This document shows positions 1 through 5,897 of a DNA stretch of 5,897 bases, piece by piece. The number at the start of each line of letters is the position of its first letter. Positions within the stretch are counted from its first letter, which is position 1. The stretch comes from Chth-196 sp044376515 (GTDB taxonomy: Bacteria > Verrucomicrobiota > Verrucomicrobiia > Chthoniobacterales > Chthoniobacteraceae), in NCBI GenBank assembly GCA_044376515.1, contig JBILKV010000254.1:1-5897 (forward strand), given 5' to 3'. The notes under the pieces were generated by a model. The model searched no databases, was not told the DNA's origin, and was given only the letters and a program-made list of their open reading frames with translations. Made by a program: the position numbers and the translations under genes.

Positions 1-1052
1 GTGTAAATCGCCTTGCCATCCGCTTTCCAGGCCAGCGCCTTGCCGGCAACGGGAATCTCCGTGGAGAAAAGCACGCGGTTTTCCGCGCGGTTCCACACGG
101 TCAGTTGCTTCTGCTTCGAAAGCAGTGCAAGAAGCGAACTGTCAGTGTTCCACTCGCACCGCGAATACTCTCCCGAAAGACTCGTCTCCTGCAATGGAGC
201 GTCCGACTTCGCCAACTCCCGCACCTTCACCCCCGAGACTTCGGCGACCGCGATCCAGCGACCGTCCTCGGAAACCACGGAAAGCCCCGCAGGAACCGGC
301 GCGATCTTCGCAGGACGGGCCAGTTCCCGCTGCCATAGCTTGATTTCCCTGAACCCGCCGGAAGCCAGGGTCCGCCCGTCCGGAGAAAACGCAAGCGTCT
401 GCACTTGATCCTTGTGAGCCTGCGTGTGGAACGATACCGCCGCCGTCGCCGTCTGATAGACGGAAAGCTCGTTCCCGCGCGAGCAAGCAACCAACTCGCC
501 ATCGGCCGAGGAAGCCACCGCCAGAATCGACTTCAGCTGCGAGGGCAGCGGGCGCCACTTGATCTCCCTCACCCTCGACTGCCCGGCTTTGGCCCCCGAC
601 TCGATCCAACGCTGAAGCATCCCGATCTGCGCAGGGGTCAGGTTTTTGGCCTTCACCTTGTTGTCGCGTGGAGGCATCACCGAATCGGGATCGGCGTGCG
701 TGGAAGCCTTCATCAGCAAACTCTCAACCGGTTTGCCGGGCACCACTGACGGACCGGAGTCGCCCCCCTTGAGGATTGCCTCCGGAGTCTCCAGATTCAA
801 CCCACCCTTGTGCGTGGATTTGTTGTGACAGGAAACGCAGTTGTCACTGAGAAAGGGAAACACATCCGACTCGAAACTCGCCGTCTTGTCCTTCGGAAGC
901 TGCTCCACAGGAATCACCGCGGCGAACAGCGGCATGCCCAGAAGAGAAAGCGCTCCAACCCCTGACAACCGGACGCATTTCATTCCGCCAGTCAACCAGG
1001 CTGACACATTTGCGACCGGCTTGCTGCACACCAAGGAGCGTTGCGTTTTCAT
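1..1052 (-). CDS. PSCyt1 c-type cytochrome with WD40 propeller (3' partial)
   Basis: Predicted exported cytochrome fused to a WD40 beta-propeller; 350 complete codons are visible and the frame runs off the left edge without a stop. A hydrophobic signal segment lies at residues 29-46 (LSGVGALSLLGMPLFAAV). The PSCyt1 domain spans about 60-153: DVFPFLSDNCVSCHNKSTHKG gives CxxCH at 72-76, followed by GGLNLETPEAILKGG, VVPGKPVESLL, the likely distal ligand Met126 in VMPPRDN, and LTPAQIGMLQRWIESGA. WD40-type strands start near 170; the clearest repeat is residues 213-241 (HKDQVQTLAFSPDG through IKLW), with a second unit ending in LTVW at 317-320. Two starts are plausible: ATG at 1052, eight bases after the upstream stop, or ATG at 983, which gives a shorter and more typical signal peptide (MKCVRLSGVG). 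Neither has a clear Shine-Dalgarno. Close spacing suggests co-transcription with the PPC gene. Heme binding is well supported by the motif; the physiological electron partner is unknown. Confidence 0.93.
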   Translation of the reverse strand, partial: MKTQRSLVCSKPVANVSAWLTGGMKCVRLSGVGALSLLGMPLFAAVIPVEQLPKDKTASFESDVFPFLSDNCVSCHNKSTHKGGLNLETPEAILKGGDSGPSVVPGKPVESLLMKASTHADPDSVMPPRDNKVKAKNLTPAQIGMLQRWIESGAKAGQSRVREIKWRPLPSQLKSILAVASSADGELVACSRGNELSVYQTATAAVSFHTQAHKDQVQTLAFSPDGRTLASGGFREIKLWQRELARPAKIAPVPAGLSVVSEDGRWIAVAEVSGVKVRELAKSDAPLQETSLSGEYSRCEWNTDSSLLALLSKQKQLTVWNRAENRVLFSTEIPVAGKALAWKADGKAIY

Positions 1053-1060
1053 GGGGAGGG

Positions 1061-3337
1061 TTACTTTGATGGCGGTGGAGCGGGCGCCGCGGCGGCATCC
1101 TTGCCTGGTGCCGCTCCCGCGGGCGCAGGGGCGGGCTTCGGTGCAGCTGCGCGAACCACAATCTGAACCGGAGGGGAGTAGGCAGTCAGAGTCACGTCGC
1201 GCCCGCTCACCTTCGCTTTGGACTGCGTCGTGAAGTAGGCGCTGTGACTGCCAGGCGGGAGCTTGAGTGCGGCCAGATCCAGCGAAACCTTGACCTGCTC
1301 GGCCTTCGCGTCCGCATCGACATCCTTGACCGTCTCGGCTCCGGCGAACCCCGCGGATTTGATCTTAAGAGGGTCTTTAAAATCCGCGCTGCGGGTGACG
1401 CGTAAGGCCACCTCGACCTTCGTTCCGGCATCCACTTCAACGGGCGCCTTCATATCGGGCGTGAGCGTCAGCGGTGCCGCGTTTGTGCTGGTGGCCAGCA
1501 CGATTCCGTCGCCGCGCGTCAAGCGCATGTCCACGGGCGTCGTGGTGTAGTCGGCGACGGCCCAGCGGGCGGTCGCCCCACGCGCAGCAGCTTCCATTTT
1601 GCCGTCCTCGCTCCGGCCAACTACCCGCACCTGCGCAAGGTTGCGCGCTGTCCCCGGTTCCGTTCGGAAGATCAGGAAGCCCTCGTTCTTCCCCGCAAGA
1701 ATCTTCGTTGGAACGCAGGAAACTCCCGGCGGAAGCCCCTCGGCACTCAAGAGGATCTCTTTTTCAAAACCATCCCTCCGGAAAGCCAGGACCCGCAATG
1801 CCGCCGTGCCGCCGGCCCGGAGCACGGCCCCCCTCGGGGCAATCGCACGGTCAGCAGCCGTCTCCACCGGAGGTTCCGTCGCCGCCAGCAGTCCAAACCC
1901 CGGTGTCGGACGCCGCAGCACGAGCGCGAAAGCCGCGCTGAGTCCCTGCCGCGTGACCCCCGAGAGATCGGATACAAAAAGCGTGTACTTTCCATCCTCC
2001 TTCACGTCGAAACGGAGGGTGGGGTCGTTGTGCAGCGTGCTGAGGCGCGGTCCTCCGACATTCAAATCGGGCCCGTACGCCTCAGCCAGGTGCGCTCCAT
2101 CCTTGGTGAGCCTGAGGTACGAGTTGCTCGCCCCGAAACCAACCCGCTGCGAGAACACTTCGAGCAACAACTGGTCACCTTTCTTCGCCTCGAATTCGAC
2201 CGGCACACCTTGGAGGCTTTTGCCAAACAACCCGGACGCCACACCGGGAAATCCCACGGGAGTGGGCTTTGGAACGCCTCCCTGCCCGGCCTCACCCATG
2301 CCTGATTTGAGGACCACGACCGCCCCCTCAAGCGCGGCCAGTTCTACAGCATTAGAAACCCCGGAATCCGTGCGGTAGCGGTAGGAAAAGGTTTGCAACC
2401 CACTCGCCGCCGTTGCAACCGGGCCATCGGCTCCGACCGGTCCGAGCTTCGCGGGAACCTCCACCTGTACGTCCAACTCTTCAACCGCCCGTCCATCCGC
2501 GCCCTTGAGATTCGACGGACGCCCGCCCTTCAATCCTCTTCCGAGCAGGGTCAGTTTGTTCGTCTTGCCCAGCTCCACCACGGATGGCAGTACTGCCTCC
2601 AAAACAGGAGACTCGTCTACCATCAGCCGGTAATAGAATTCTGGTCCGCCTCCGAATGCGAGGTCCTGAACCGTCACCAGGTAGGCGCCGTCCTCGGGCG
2701 CGACAAAGTCGAGAAAGGGCCGACGCTCATTCGCCCGAATCTTCCGACCGGCCGGATCGAAAACCGCGAACACCGGGTTCAGCTTGGAATCCAACTCCCT
2801 CGCCTGACAACGCACCGTCAAGCGCTGTCCCTTGCGCGCGCTGAACCGATAATGGTCGCGCCCTCCGGCAACCGAAACGCCGGCCACAGCCGTGTTGGGC
2901 GGAAGGTCCATGGGCTTGTCCCGGGAACATTCTCCAGATTTCGGCACCGTGGGGGCCTGCCCCACATAGATGGACCGCGGGTTCGACACCCCGTGGGTGC
3001 CCATGAGACGCATGTCGTAGATCCCCTCGGAGATCCCCGGGTCCGCCTTGATCGAAAAAACCTTCTCCTTGATCAGTTTCGCAGAAAGGCCCGGATGCGA
3101 AAACCAGGCAGCATCCACCCCATCGATGTCGGTCCCCGTGATCTGGACCTCCAATTCCGCGCCGGCGCTGGCAGCGGCCGGTGAAATCGAGTCAAACCGG
3201 GCAAACGGCAGGTCCAGCGCCTGTACAACAGGTGCTGCAACCCACAAGAGTAAAGCCGAGGCAGACACGGAGGAGCGTAAACCCCCGCCGGCTTTCAAGA
3301 GGCCAAAGCGGCAAATCGACGAGCAAATTCCGTTCAT
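1061..3337 (-). CDS. Exported PPC-domain beta-rich protein
   Basis: Predicted exported protein of 758 residues with no visible catalytic motif and no CxxCH; a binding or scaffolding role beside the two cytochromes is inferred. Residues 1-40 look like a signal peptide: basic n-region, ASALLLWVAAPVV core, likely cleavage after VQA. Residues 44-125 look like an IPT/Ig-type beta domain. Residues about 155-240 match a PPC (bacterial pre-peptidase C-terminal) domain: GGRDHYRFSARKGQRL, then APEDGAYLVTVQD. Residues about 378-475 are a second PPC-like unit: FEAKKGDQLLLEV, then VKEDGKYTLFVSDLSG. Residues 500-730 appear to be further Ig-like beta domains, and 731-758 is an Ala/Pro-rich tail. I chose the ATG at 3337 because it directly precedes the signal peptide and clears the upstream stop by 44 bases. 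The frame stays open to 3712, but that extension overlaps gene 1 and its peptide is low-complexity and Arg-rich. Cys137 and Cys177 could form a disulfide. PPC domains are often found in secreted peptidases, but no peptidase is seen here. Confidence 0.88.
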   Translation of the reverse strand: MNGICSSICRFGLLKAGGGLRSSVSASALLLWVAAPVVQALDLPFARFDSISPAAASAGAELEVQITGTDIDGVDAAWFSHPGLSAKLIKEKVFSIKADPGISEGIYDMRLMGTHGVSNPRSIYVGQAPTVPKSGECSRDKPMDLPPNTAVAGVSVAGGRDHYRFSARKGQRLTVRCQARELDSKLNPVFAVFDPAGRKIRANERRPFLDFVAPEDGAYLVTVQDLAFGGGPEFYYRLMVDESPVLEAVLPSVVELGKTNKLTLLGRGLKGGRPSNLKGADGRAVEELDVQVEVPAKLGPVGADGPVATAASGLQTFSYRYRTDSGVSNAVELAALEGAVVVLKSGMGEAGQGGVPKPTPVGFPGVASGLFGKSLQGVPVEFEAKKGDQLLLEVFSQRVGFGASNSYLRLTKDGAHLAEAYGPDLNVGGPRLSTLHNDPTLRFDVKEDGKYTLFVSDLSGVTRQGLSAAFALVLRRPTPGFGLLAATEPPVETAADRAIAPRGAVLRAGGTAALRVLAFRRDGFEKEILLSAEGLPPGVSCVPTKILAGKNEGFLIFRTEPGTARNLAQVRVVGRSEDGKMEAAARGATARWAVADYTTTPVDMRLTRGDGIVLATSTNAAPLTLTPDMKAPVEVDAGTKVEVALRVTRSADFKDPLKIKSAGFAGAETVKDVDADAKAEQVKVSLDLAALKLPPGSHSAYFTTQSKAKVSGRDVTLTAYSPPVQIVVRAAAPKPAPAPAGAAPGKDAAAAPAPPPSK
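1064..1147 (-). other. Ala/Pro-rich C-terminal tail of the PPC protein
   Basis: Residues 731-758 consist almost only of Ala and Pro with a few Lys and Gly (AAPKPAPAPAGAAPGKD and then A/P to the stop). Such tails are usually flexible and unstructured. The matching DNA is very GC-rich low-complexity sequence. It could be a spacer, an envelope-facing linker, or simply drift. Confidence 0.75.
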
Positions 3338-3381
3338 AAAAATATCCCCAAGCACCACGGACCAAACCAAAGCGGACCCGA
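3338..3381 (-). other. 44-base intergenic spacer within the probable operon
   Basis: This separates the TAG stop of the DUF1549/DUF1553 gene from the ATG of the PPC gene. I see no hairpin followed by a T-run and no convincing -35/-10 pair, so read-through into the PPC gene is likely. A 6-base direct repeat (GGTCCG on the coding strand, 15 bases start to start) is present but short enough to be chance. Confidence 0.6.
3345..3349 (-). promoter_or_regulatory. Weak ribosome binding site candidate for the PPC gene
   Basis: Coding-strand GGGGA lies seven bases before the ATG at 3337. Spacing is right for a Shine-Dalgarno element, but the match to GGAGG is partial. It is the best candidate upstream of this start and mildly supports choosing 3337. 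Confidence 0.3.
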
Positions 3382-5897
3382 CTAGTGGTTGAACAAGAAT
3401 TCCTTGGTATTGAGCAACGTCCAGATGAGGTCTTCGTACGACTGGCGCTTGAGTTTGGGAATGTCCAGCGGCTGCCCGTCCACCGGCGTCCGCGGACGTG
3501 TGATGTGCCGCAGTGCCAGTTGCGTTTCCTCCGCGAGCGGCCTGCGTCCAAGGGCGGTCAGGTAGAGTTCCTCCACTGCCGCTTCGTCGCCTTTGGGATT
3601 GGCGCTCAAGAGGGCGGCTGCTCCCTTGTCGTCCACCAACCGGTTCTGGATGTCCTTCGCATTGATGAGGTGCAGCGCTTGGGCGAGGCTGGCATCCTGC
3701 GTGCGTTCGCATTCACAGGCGCTGGAGGATTCCGGCCTTCCAAAAACGGTGAGGAAGTAGCTCGTCGCGTTGAAGCTGTTGTCGGGCAGACCGATAGCGC
3801 GCGTGCCCTTGGGGAGCCCCGTGAAGGTTCCATTGACCAGCGTGACCTGGCCAATTCCGTCGAAAAGCACCTCAGCCGGAAGACGCTTCGGATAGTAGCG
3901 GGAGAATCCCTGTCGATCGGAGGCGTTGTGGGCGTTGGGAATCGCGCTCAGTTGGTAGGTGACGGAACGCGTAATTTCCCGGATGAGCGCGCGCTGATCG
4001 AATCCACTCGAAATAAACATCTGGGAAAGCACCTCCAGCAACTCCGGGTTGGACGGCGGATTGGTATCGCGCATGTCGTCCTCTGGCTCCACCAACCCAC
4101 GGTTGAAGAAGTGTTTCCAGTACCGGTTCACCAGCGATTTGGAGAAGAACGGGTTGCTGGGGGAACGCATCCAGTCCACGAGGGCAAGGCGTGGATCCTC
4201 CTCGGGAGCGATGTTCAAGTCACCGGAACCCAGAGCCGCTGGCTTTACAGGCTGCTTGTTCTTTTTGTTCACAGCCGTCGCTGGGCCCCGTTTGTGCATG
4301 ATCAGTTCCGTCCCCTTCCGGCCGACCTGAGAGAAAAAGGCCGAGAAACGGTAGTAATCCGCCTGGCTCCACTTCTCAAAAGGGTGATGGTGACATTGGG
4401 CACACTGCAGTCGGGTGCCGAGAAAGAGTTGGGCGGAATCCTCCAGTTGCTGCTGGGGTTCTTTCACCTGCATGTACCAAGCCACGGGTGGGTTATCGAG
4501 GGGGGAGCCGCTTGCGCCGAGCACCTCGCGGACCATCTGATCGTAGGGTTTGTTGTTCTTGAACGCCTCCACCAACCAGCCGTGGAAAGCGAAGTTCATC
4601 GGCGCATCTTGCGCCTTCGTGCGCTTGTTCCGCAGAAGCGCGCTCCACTTCCCGGCAAAGTACTCGGCGTACTCTTCGCTTTCCAGCAACCGGTCAATCA
4701 CGGCGTCCCGCTTGGCAGGATTCTGGTCCGAAAGAAACTCCACGACCTCGCGGGACGAGGGAAGGCGCCCTGCGATGTCTACGCTCACCCGACGAAGGAA
4801 CGTGGCATCGTCACAGCGCTCCGAAGGAGGCATCCCCATCGACTTCAATTTGGCGAAAACTGCCTTGTCGATCGCGTTCCGGGGCGTGGGAAGGTTCTCC
4901 ACTGGAGCACCAAGGGGGACGGTCGCCTGAAACACCGTGCACAGTCCCTGATACCGGACCATCACAGCGACGTCCCCGGGGAGGTCGGCCAAGACCACGT
5001 GGCCCTCCTCGTCCACTGTCGCCATGCTCTTTTCGTTAGGCTCGTACAGTGCACTCCGGGAAACGTCCTCGATGGTGCCATCTGAAAAACGGGCGAGTAC
5101 CGAGAGTTGCTGCTCGCTCTTCATCTGCATTACCCGCGCGCGCGGGTACACCTCGATCGCCTCAAGCTTCGGGTCCGCGGCGGACCCGAAGGGCATTCCC
5201 TGTTCGATCCAGCGCAGCAAAAGCCGGTACTCGTCGGAATCCCGCGCCAGACGCTTGCCCCCGCCGTGAGGTGAGACGCCGAGTCCCTTGGTCAGCAGCA
5301 GGCTGTTCTCGGGCGAAGCCGGAAACAGCCGCCTTCCGCGCGCTTCGAACACCAGGTGATCATAATCCTCCTCGGGTTCAAAACCCAGCAGGGACAATTT
5401 GAACCCGTTCTGGCCGCCGGACTTTCCATGGCATCCCCCTGAATTACAGGAGGCCTTGGTGAAAATCGGCACGATCCGGTTGGCAAAACTTACCGGCGGC
5501 GTTTCCTTCGCCCCCTCGACCCGCACCTTGATCTCCGTCTGCAGCCCGGAAGCCTCGTCCCTGGCCCGGACGATTGCAGAGCCATCCCCCACCACACTCA
5601 GCCGGCCGGTAGGGTCCACCTGCACCACTCCGGTAGGCTCCACCGCGTAACGCACCCGTCTGGTCACGTCTCGGAGCGGCCCGGAGGCGGATTTCGCAGC
5701 AACGTTGAGTTGCCGCGTGGCGTCGGCCCCCTTGAGGAGAAGCTCGCCCGAAACCGGTTTGCCCAGGCTAGCGAACTCAAATTCCAGCGCCGTCGGGGCC
5801 TGCACCGCCGCGGCGACCGCTCTGGAACCCGGCGATGAGATCCAAAACGAGGCGACCGCGCTCAGCGCGAGAAGAAGATGGTGGTTTGGGTGTTTGA
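3382..5897 (-). CDS. Secreted BIG2 / cytochrome / DUF1549 / DUF1553 protein (5' partial)
   Basis: Predicted exported multidomain c-type cytochrome; the reaction is unknown for this family. The frame is open to the right edge, so the start codon is outside the window. Counting from the first complete codon (5895) there are 837 residues. Residues 1-35 look like a signal peptide: HLLLALSAVASFWI core, then an Ala-rich cleavage region (AVAAAVQA). Residues 50-128 resemble a BIG2 Ig-like fold. Residues 135-237 are cytochrome-like, with CNSGGCH at 150-156 (C-x4-C-H), then PHGGGKR and EQGMPFG, which hold possible axial ligands. Residues 241-330 form a second Ig-like domain. DUF1549/PSCyt2 spans about 340-527, with CAQCHHHPFEKW (CxxCH at 498-502). 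DUF1553/PSD1 spans about 564-835, with NRYWKHFFNRGLVEPEDDMR and the CECER motif. The reading frame is intact and ends in TAG. A GTG at 5805 is an unlikely start because it would discard the signal peptide. It is the first gene seen of a probable three-gene operon. Family assignment is firm; heme loading and function are inferred. Confidence 0.93.
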   Translation of the reverse strand, partial: KHPNHHLLLALSAVASFWISSPGSRAVAAAVQAPTALEFEFASLGKPVSGELLLKGADATRQLNVAAKSASGPLRDVTRRVRYAVEPTGVVQVDPTGRLSVVGDGSAIVRARDEASGLQTEIKVRVEGAKETPPVSFANRIVPIFTKASCNSGGCHGKSGGQNGFKLSLLGFEPEEDYDHLVFEARGRRLFPASPENSLLLTKGLGVSPHGGGKRLARDSDEYRLLLRWIEQGMPFGSAADPKLEAIEVYPRARVMQMKSEQQLSVLARFSDGTIEDVSRSALYEPNEKSMATVDEEGHVVLADLPGDVAVMVRYQGLCTVFQATVPLGAPVENLPTPRNAIDKAVFAKLKSMGMPPSERCDDATFLRRVSVDIAGRLPSSREVVEFLSDQNPAKRDAVIDRLLESEEYAEYFAGKWSALLRNKRTKAQDAPMNFAFHGWLVEAFKNNKPYDQMVREVLGASGSPLDNPPVAWYMQVKEPQQQLEDSAQLFLGTRLQCAQCHHHPFEKWSQADYYRFSAFFSQVGRKGTELIMHKRGPATAVNKKNKQPVKPAALGSGDLNIAPEEDPRLALVDWMRSPSNPFFSKSLVNRYWKHFFNRGLVEPEDDMRDTNPPSNPELLEVLSQMFISSGFDQRALIREITRSVTYQLSAIPNAHNASDRQGFSRYYPKRLPAEVLFDGIGQVTLVNGTFTGLPKGTRAIGLPDNSFNATSYFLTVFGRPESSSACECERTQDASLAQALHLINAKDIQNRLVDDKGAAALLSANPKGDEAAVEELYLTALGRRPLAEETQLALRHITRPRTPVDGQPLDIPKLKRQSYEDLIWTLLNTKEFLFNH
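5131..5148. repeat. Perfect 18-bp palindrome inside gene 1
   Basis: TACCCGCGC is followed directly by its reverse complement GCGCGGGTA. It covers exactly six codons (Tyr-Pro-Arg-Ala-Arg-Val) at the start of the second Ig-like domain, and lies 18 bases from the inverted repeat at 5167-5191. Confidence 0.9.
5167..5191. repeat. Perfect 12-bp inverted repeat, 1-base centre, inside gene 1
   Basis: The arm CTTCGGGTCCGC and its exact reverse complement GCGGACCCGAAG flank a single base. The repeat lies in the coding sequence for the FGSAADPK stretch that links the cytochrome-like segment to the second Ig-like domain. As RNA or single-stranded DNA it would form a strong GC-rich hairpin once a few central pairs open to make a loop. 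Confidence 0.9.
5606..5644. repeat. Near-perfect 15-bp direct repeat in the first Ig-like domain
   Basis: CCGGTAGGGTCCACC at 5606-5620 recurs with one mismatch at 5630-5644, exactly 24 bases (eight codons) apart. On the minus strand the copies encode VEPTG and VDPTG, so the repeat is also seen at protein level. Confidence 0.75.

Noticed and set aside
844..1161. Small open minus-strand frame across the junction of the PPC and cytochrome genes
   Set aside because: It overlaps both real genes in a different frame and encodes an Arg/Pro-rich peptide without motifs.
1599..2378. Open plus-strand frame (259 codons) antisense to the PPC gene
   Set aside because: Ser/Pro/Arg-rich low-complexity translation with no recognisable fold, opposite the second PPC-like unit.
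3019..3038. 8-base direct repeat AGATCCCC spaced 12 bases
   Set aside because: Short, inside coding sequence, and explained by similar codons (GGGATC/GGGGATCT); no further copies seen nearby.
2393..3184. Open plus-strand frame (263 codons) antisense to the PPC gene
   Set aside because: It is Arg/Pro-rich, has no domain and no signal, and lies wholly opposite a gene with recognisable PPC domains and signal peptide.
3338..3352. T-run (ATATTTTT on the coding strand) before the PPC start as a possible terminator
   Set aside because: There is no GC-rich hairpin directly upstream of the T-run, so it does not meet the criteria for an intrinsic terminator.
3338..3712. N-terminal extension of the PPC protein to an upstream start at 3712
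   Set aside because: It would overlap the preceding gene by about 330 bases in another frame, the added peptide is Arg/Gly-rich without homology cues, and it would bury the signal peptide in the interior.
3385..5085. Long open plus-strand frame (566 codons) antisense to the DUF1549/DUF1553 gene
   Set aside because: The translated peptide shows no recognisable domain and is rich in Arg, His, Val and Gly, as expected of the antisense of a GC-rich gene. The minus-strand frame carries clear conserved motifs throughout.

Overview
The window is GC-rich bacterial DNA in which all credible genes lie on the minus strand, so transcription reads from position 5897 down to 1. The protein families (secreted DUF1549/DUF1553 cytochrome, PPC-domain protein, PSCyt1 cytochrome fused to WD40 repeats) are typical of the Planctomycetota-Verrucomicrobiota group. 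I infer a planctomycete or verrucomicrobial chromosome, but no marker gene in the window fixes the phylum.

Layout in transcription order. (1) 5897-3382: a large secreted protein with an Ig-like BIG2-type domain, a cytochrome-like segment with an unusual C-x4-C-H motif, a second Ig-like domain, DUF1549 (PSCyt2) with a canonical CxxCH, and DUF1553 (PSD1). Its start codon lies beyond the window edge. (2) A 44-base gap, then 3337-1061: a 758-residue exported protein rich in beta domains, including two PPC-type domains, with an Ala/Pro tail. (3) An 8-base gap, then 1052-1: a c-type cytochrome (PSCyt1) followed by the beginning of a WD40 beta-propeller, cut off by the left window edge.

The same direction and the short gaps suggest one operon of extracytoplasmic proteins. 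Three potential heme attachment sites are spread over the first and third products, while the middle product looks like a non-catalytic binding or scaffolding partner. The biochemical role of this family combination is, to my knowledge, not established; electron transfer or assembly of an envelope complex is inference. No sequence outside the three genes is long enough to hide another gene. No tRNA, rRNA, CRISPR array, mobile element or convincing terminator was found.

The most unusual nucleotide-level signal is a pair of perfect inverted repeats only 18 bases apart inside gene 1 (5131-5148 and 5167-5191). The most unusual protein-level signal is the C-x4-C-H heme-like motif in the same gene.
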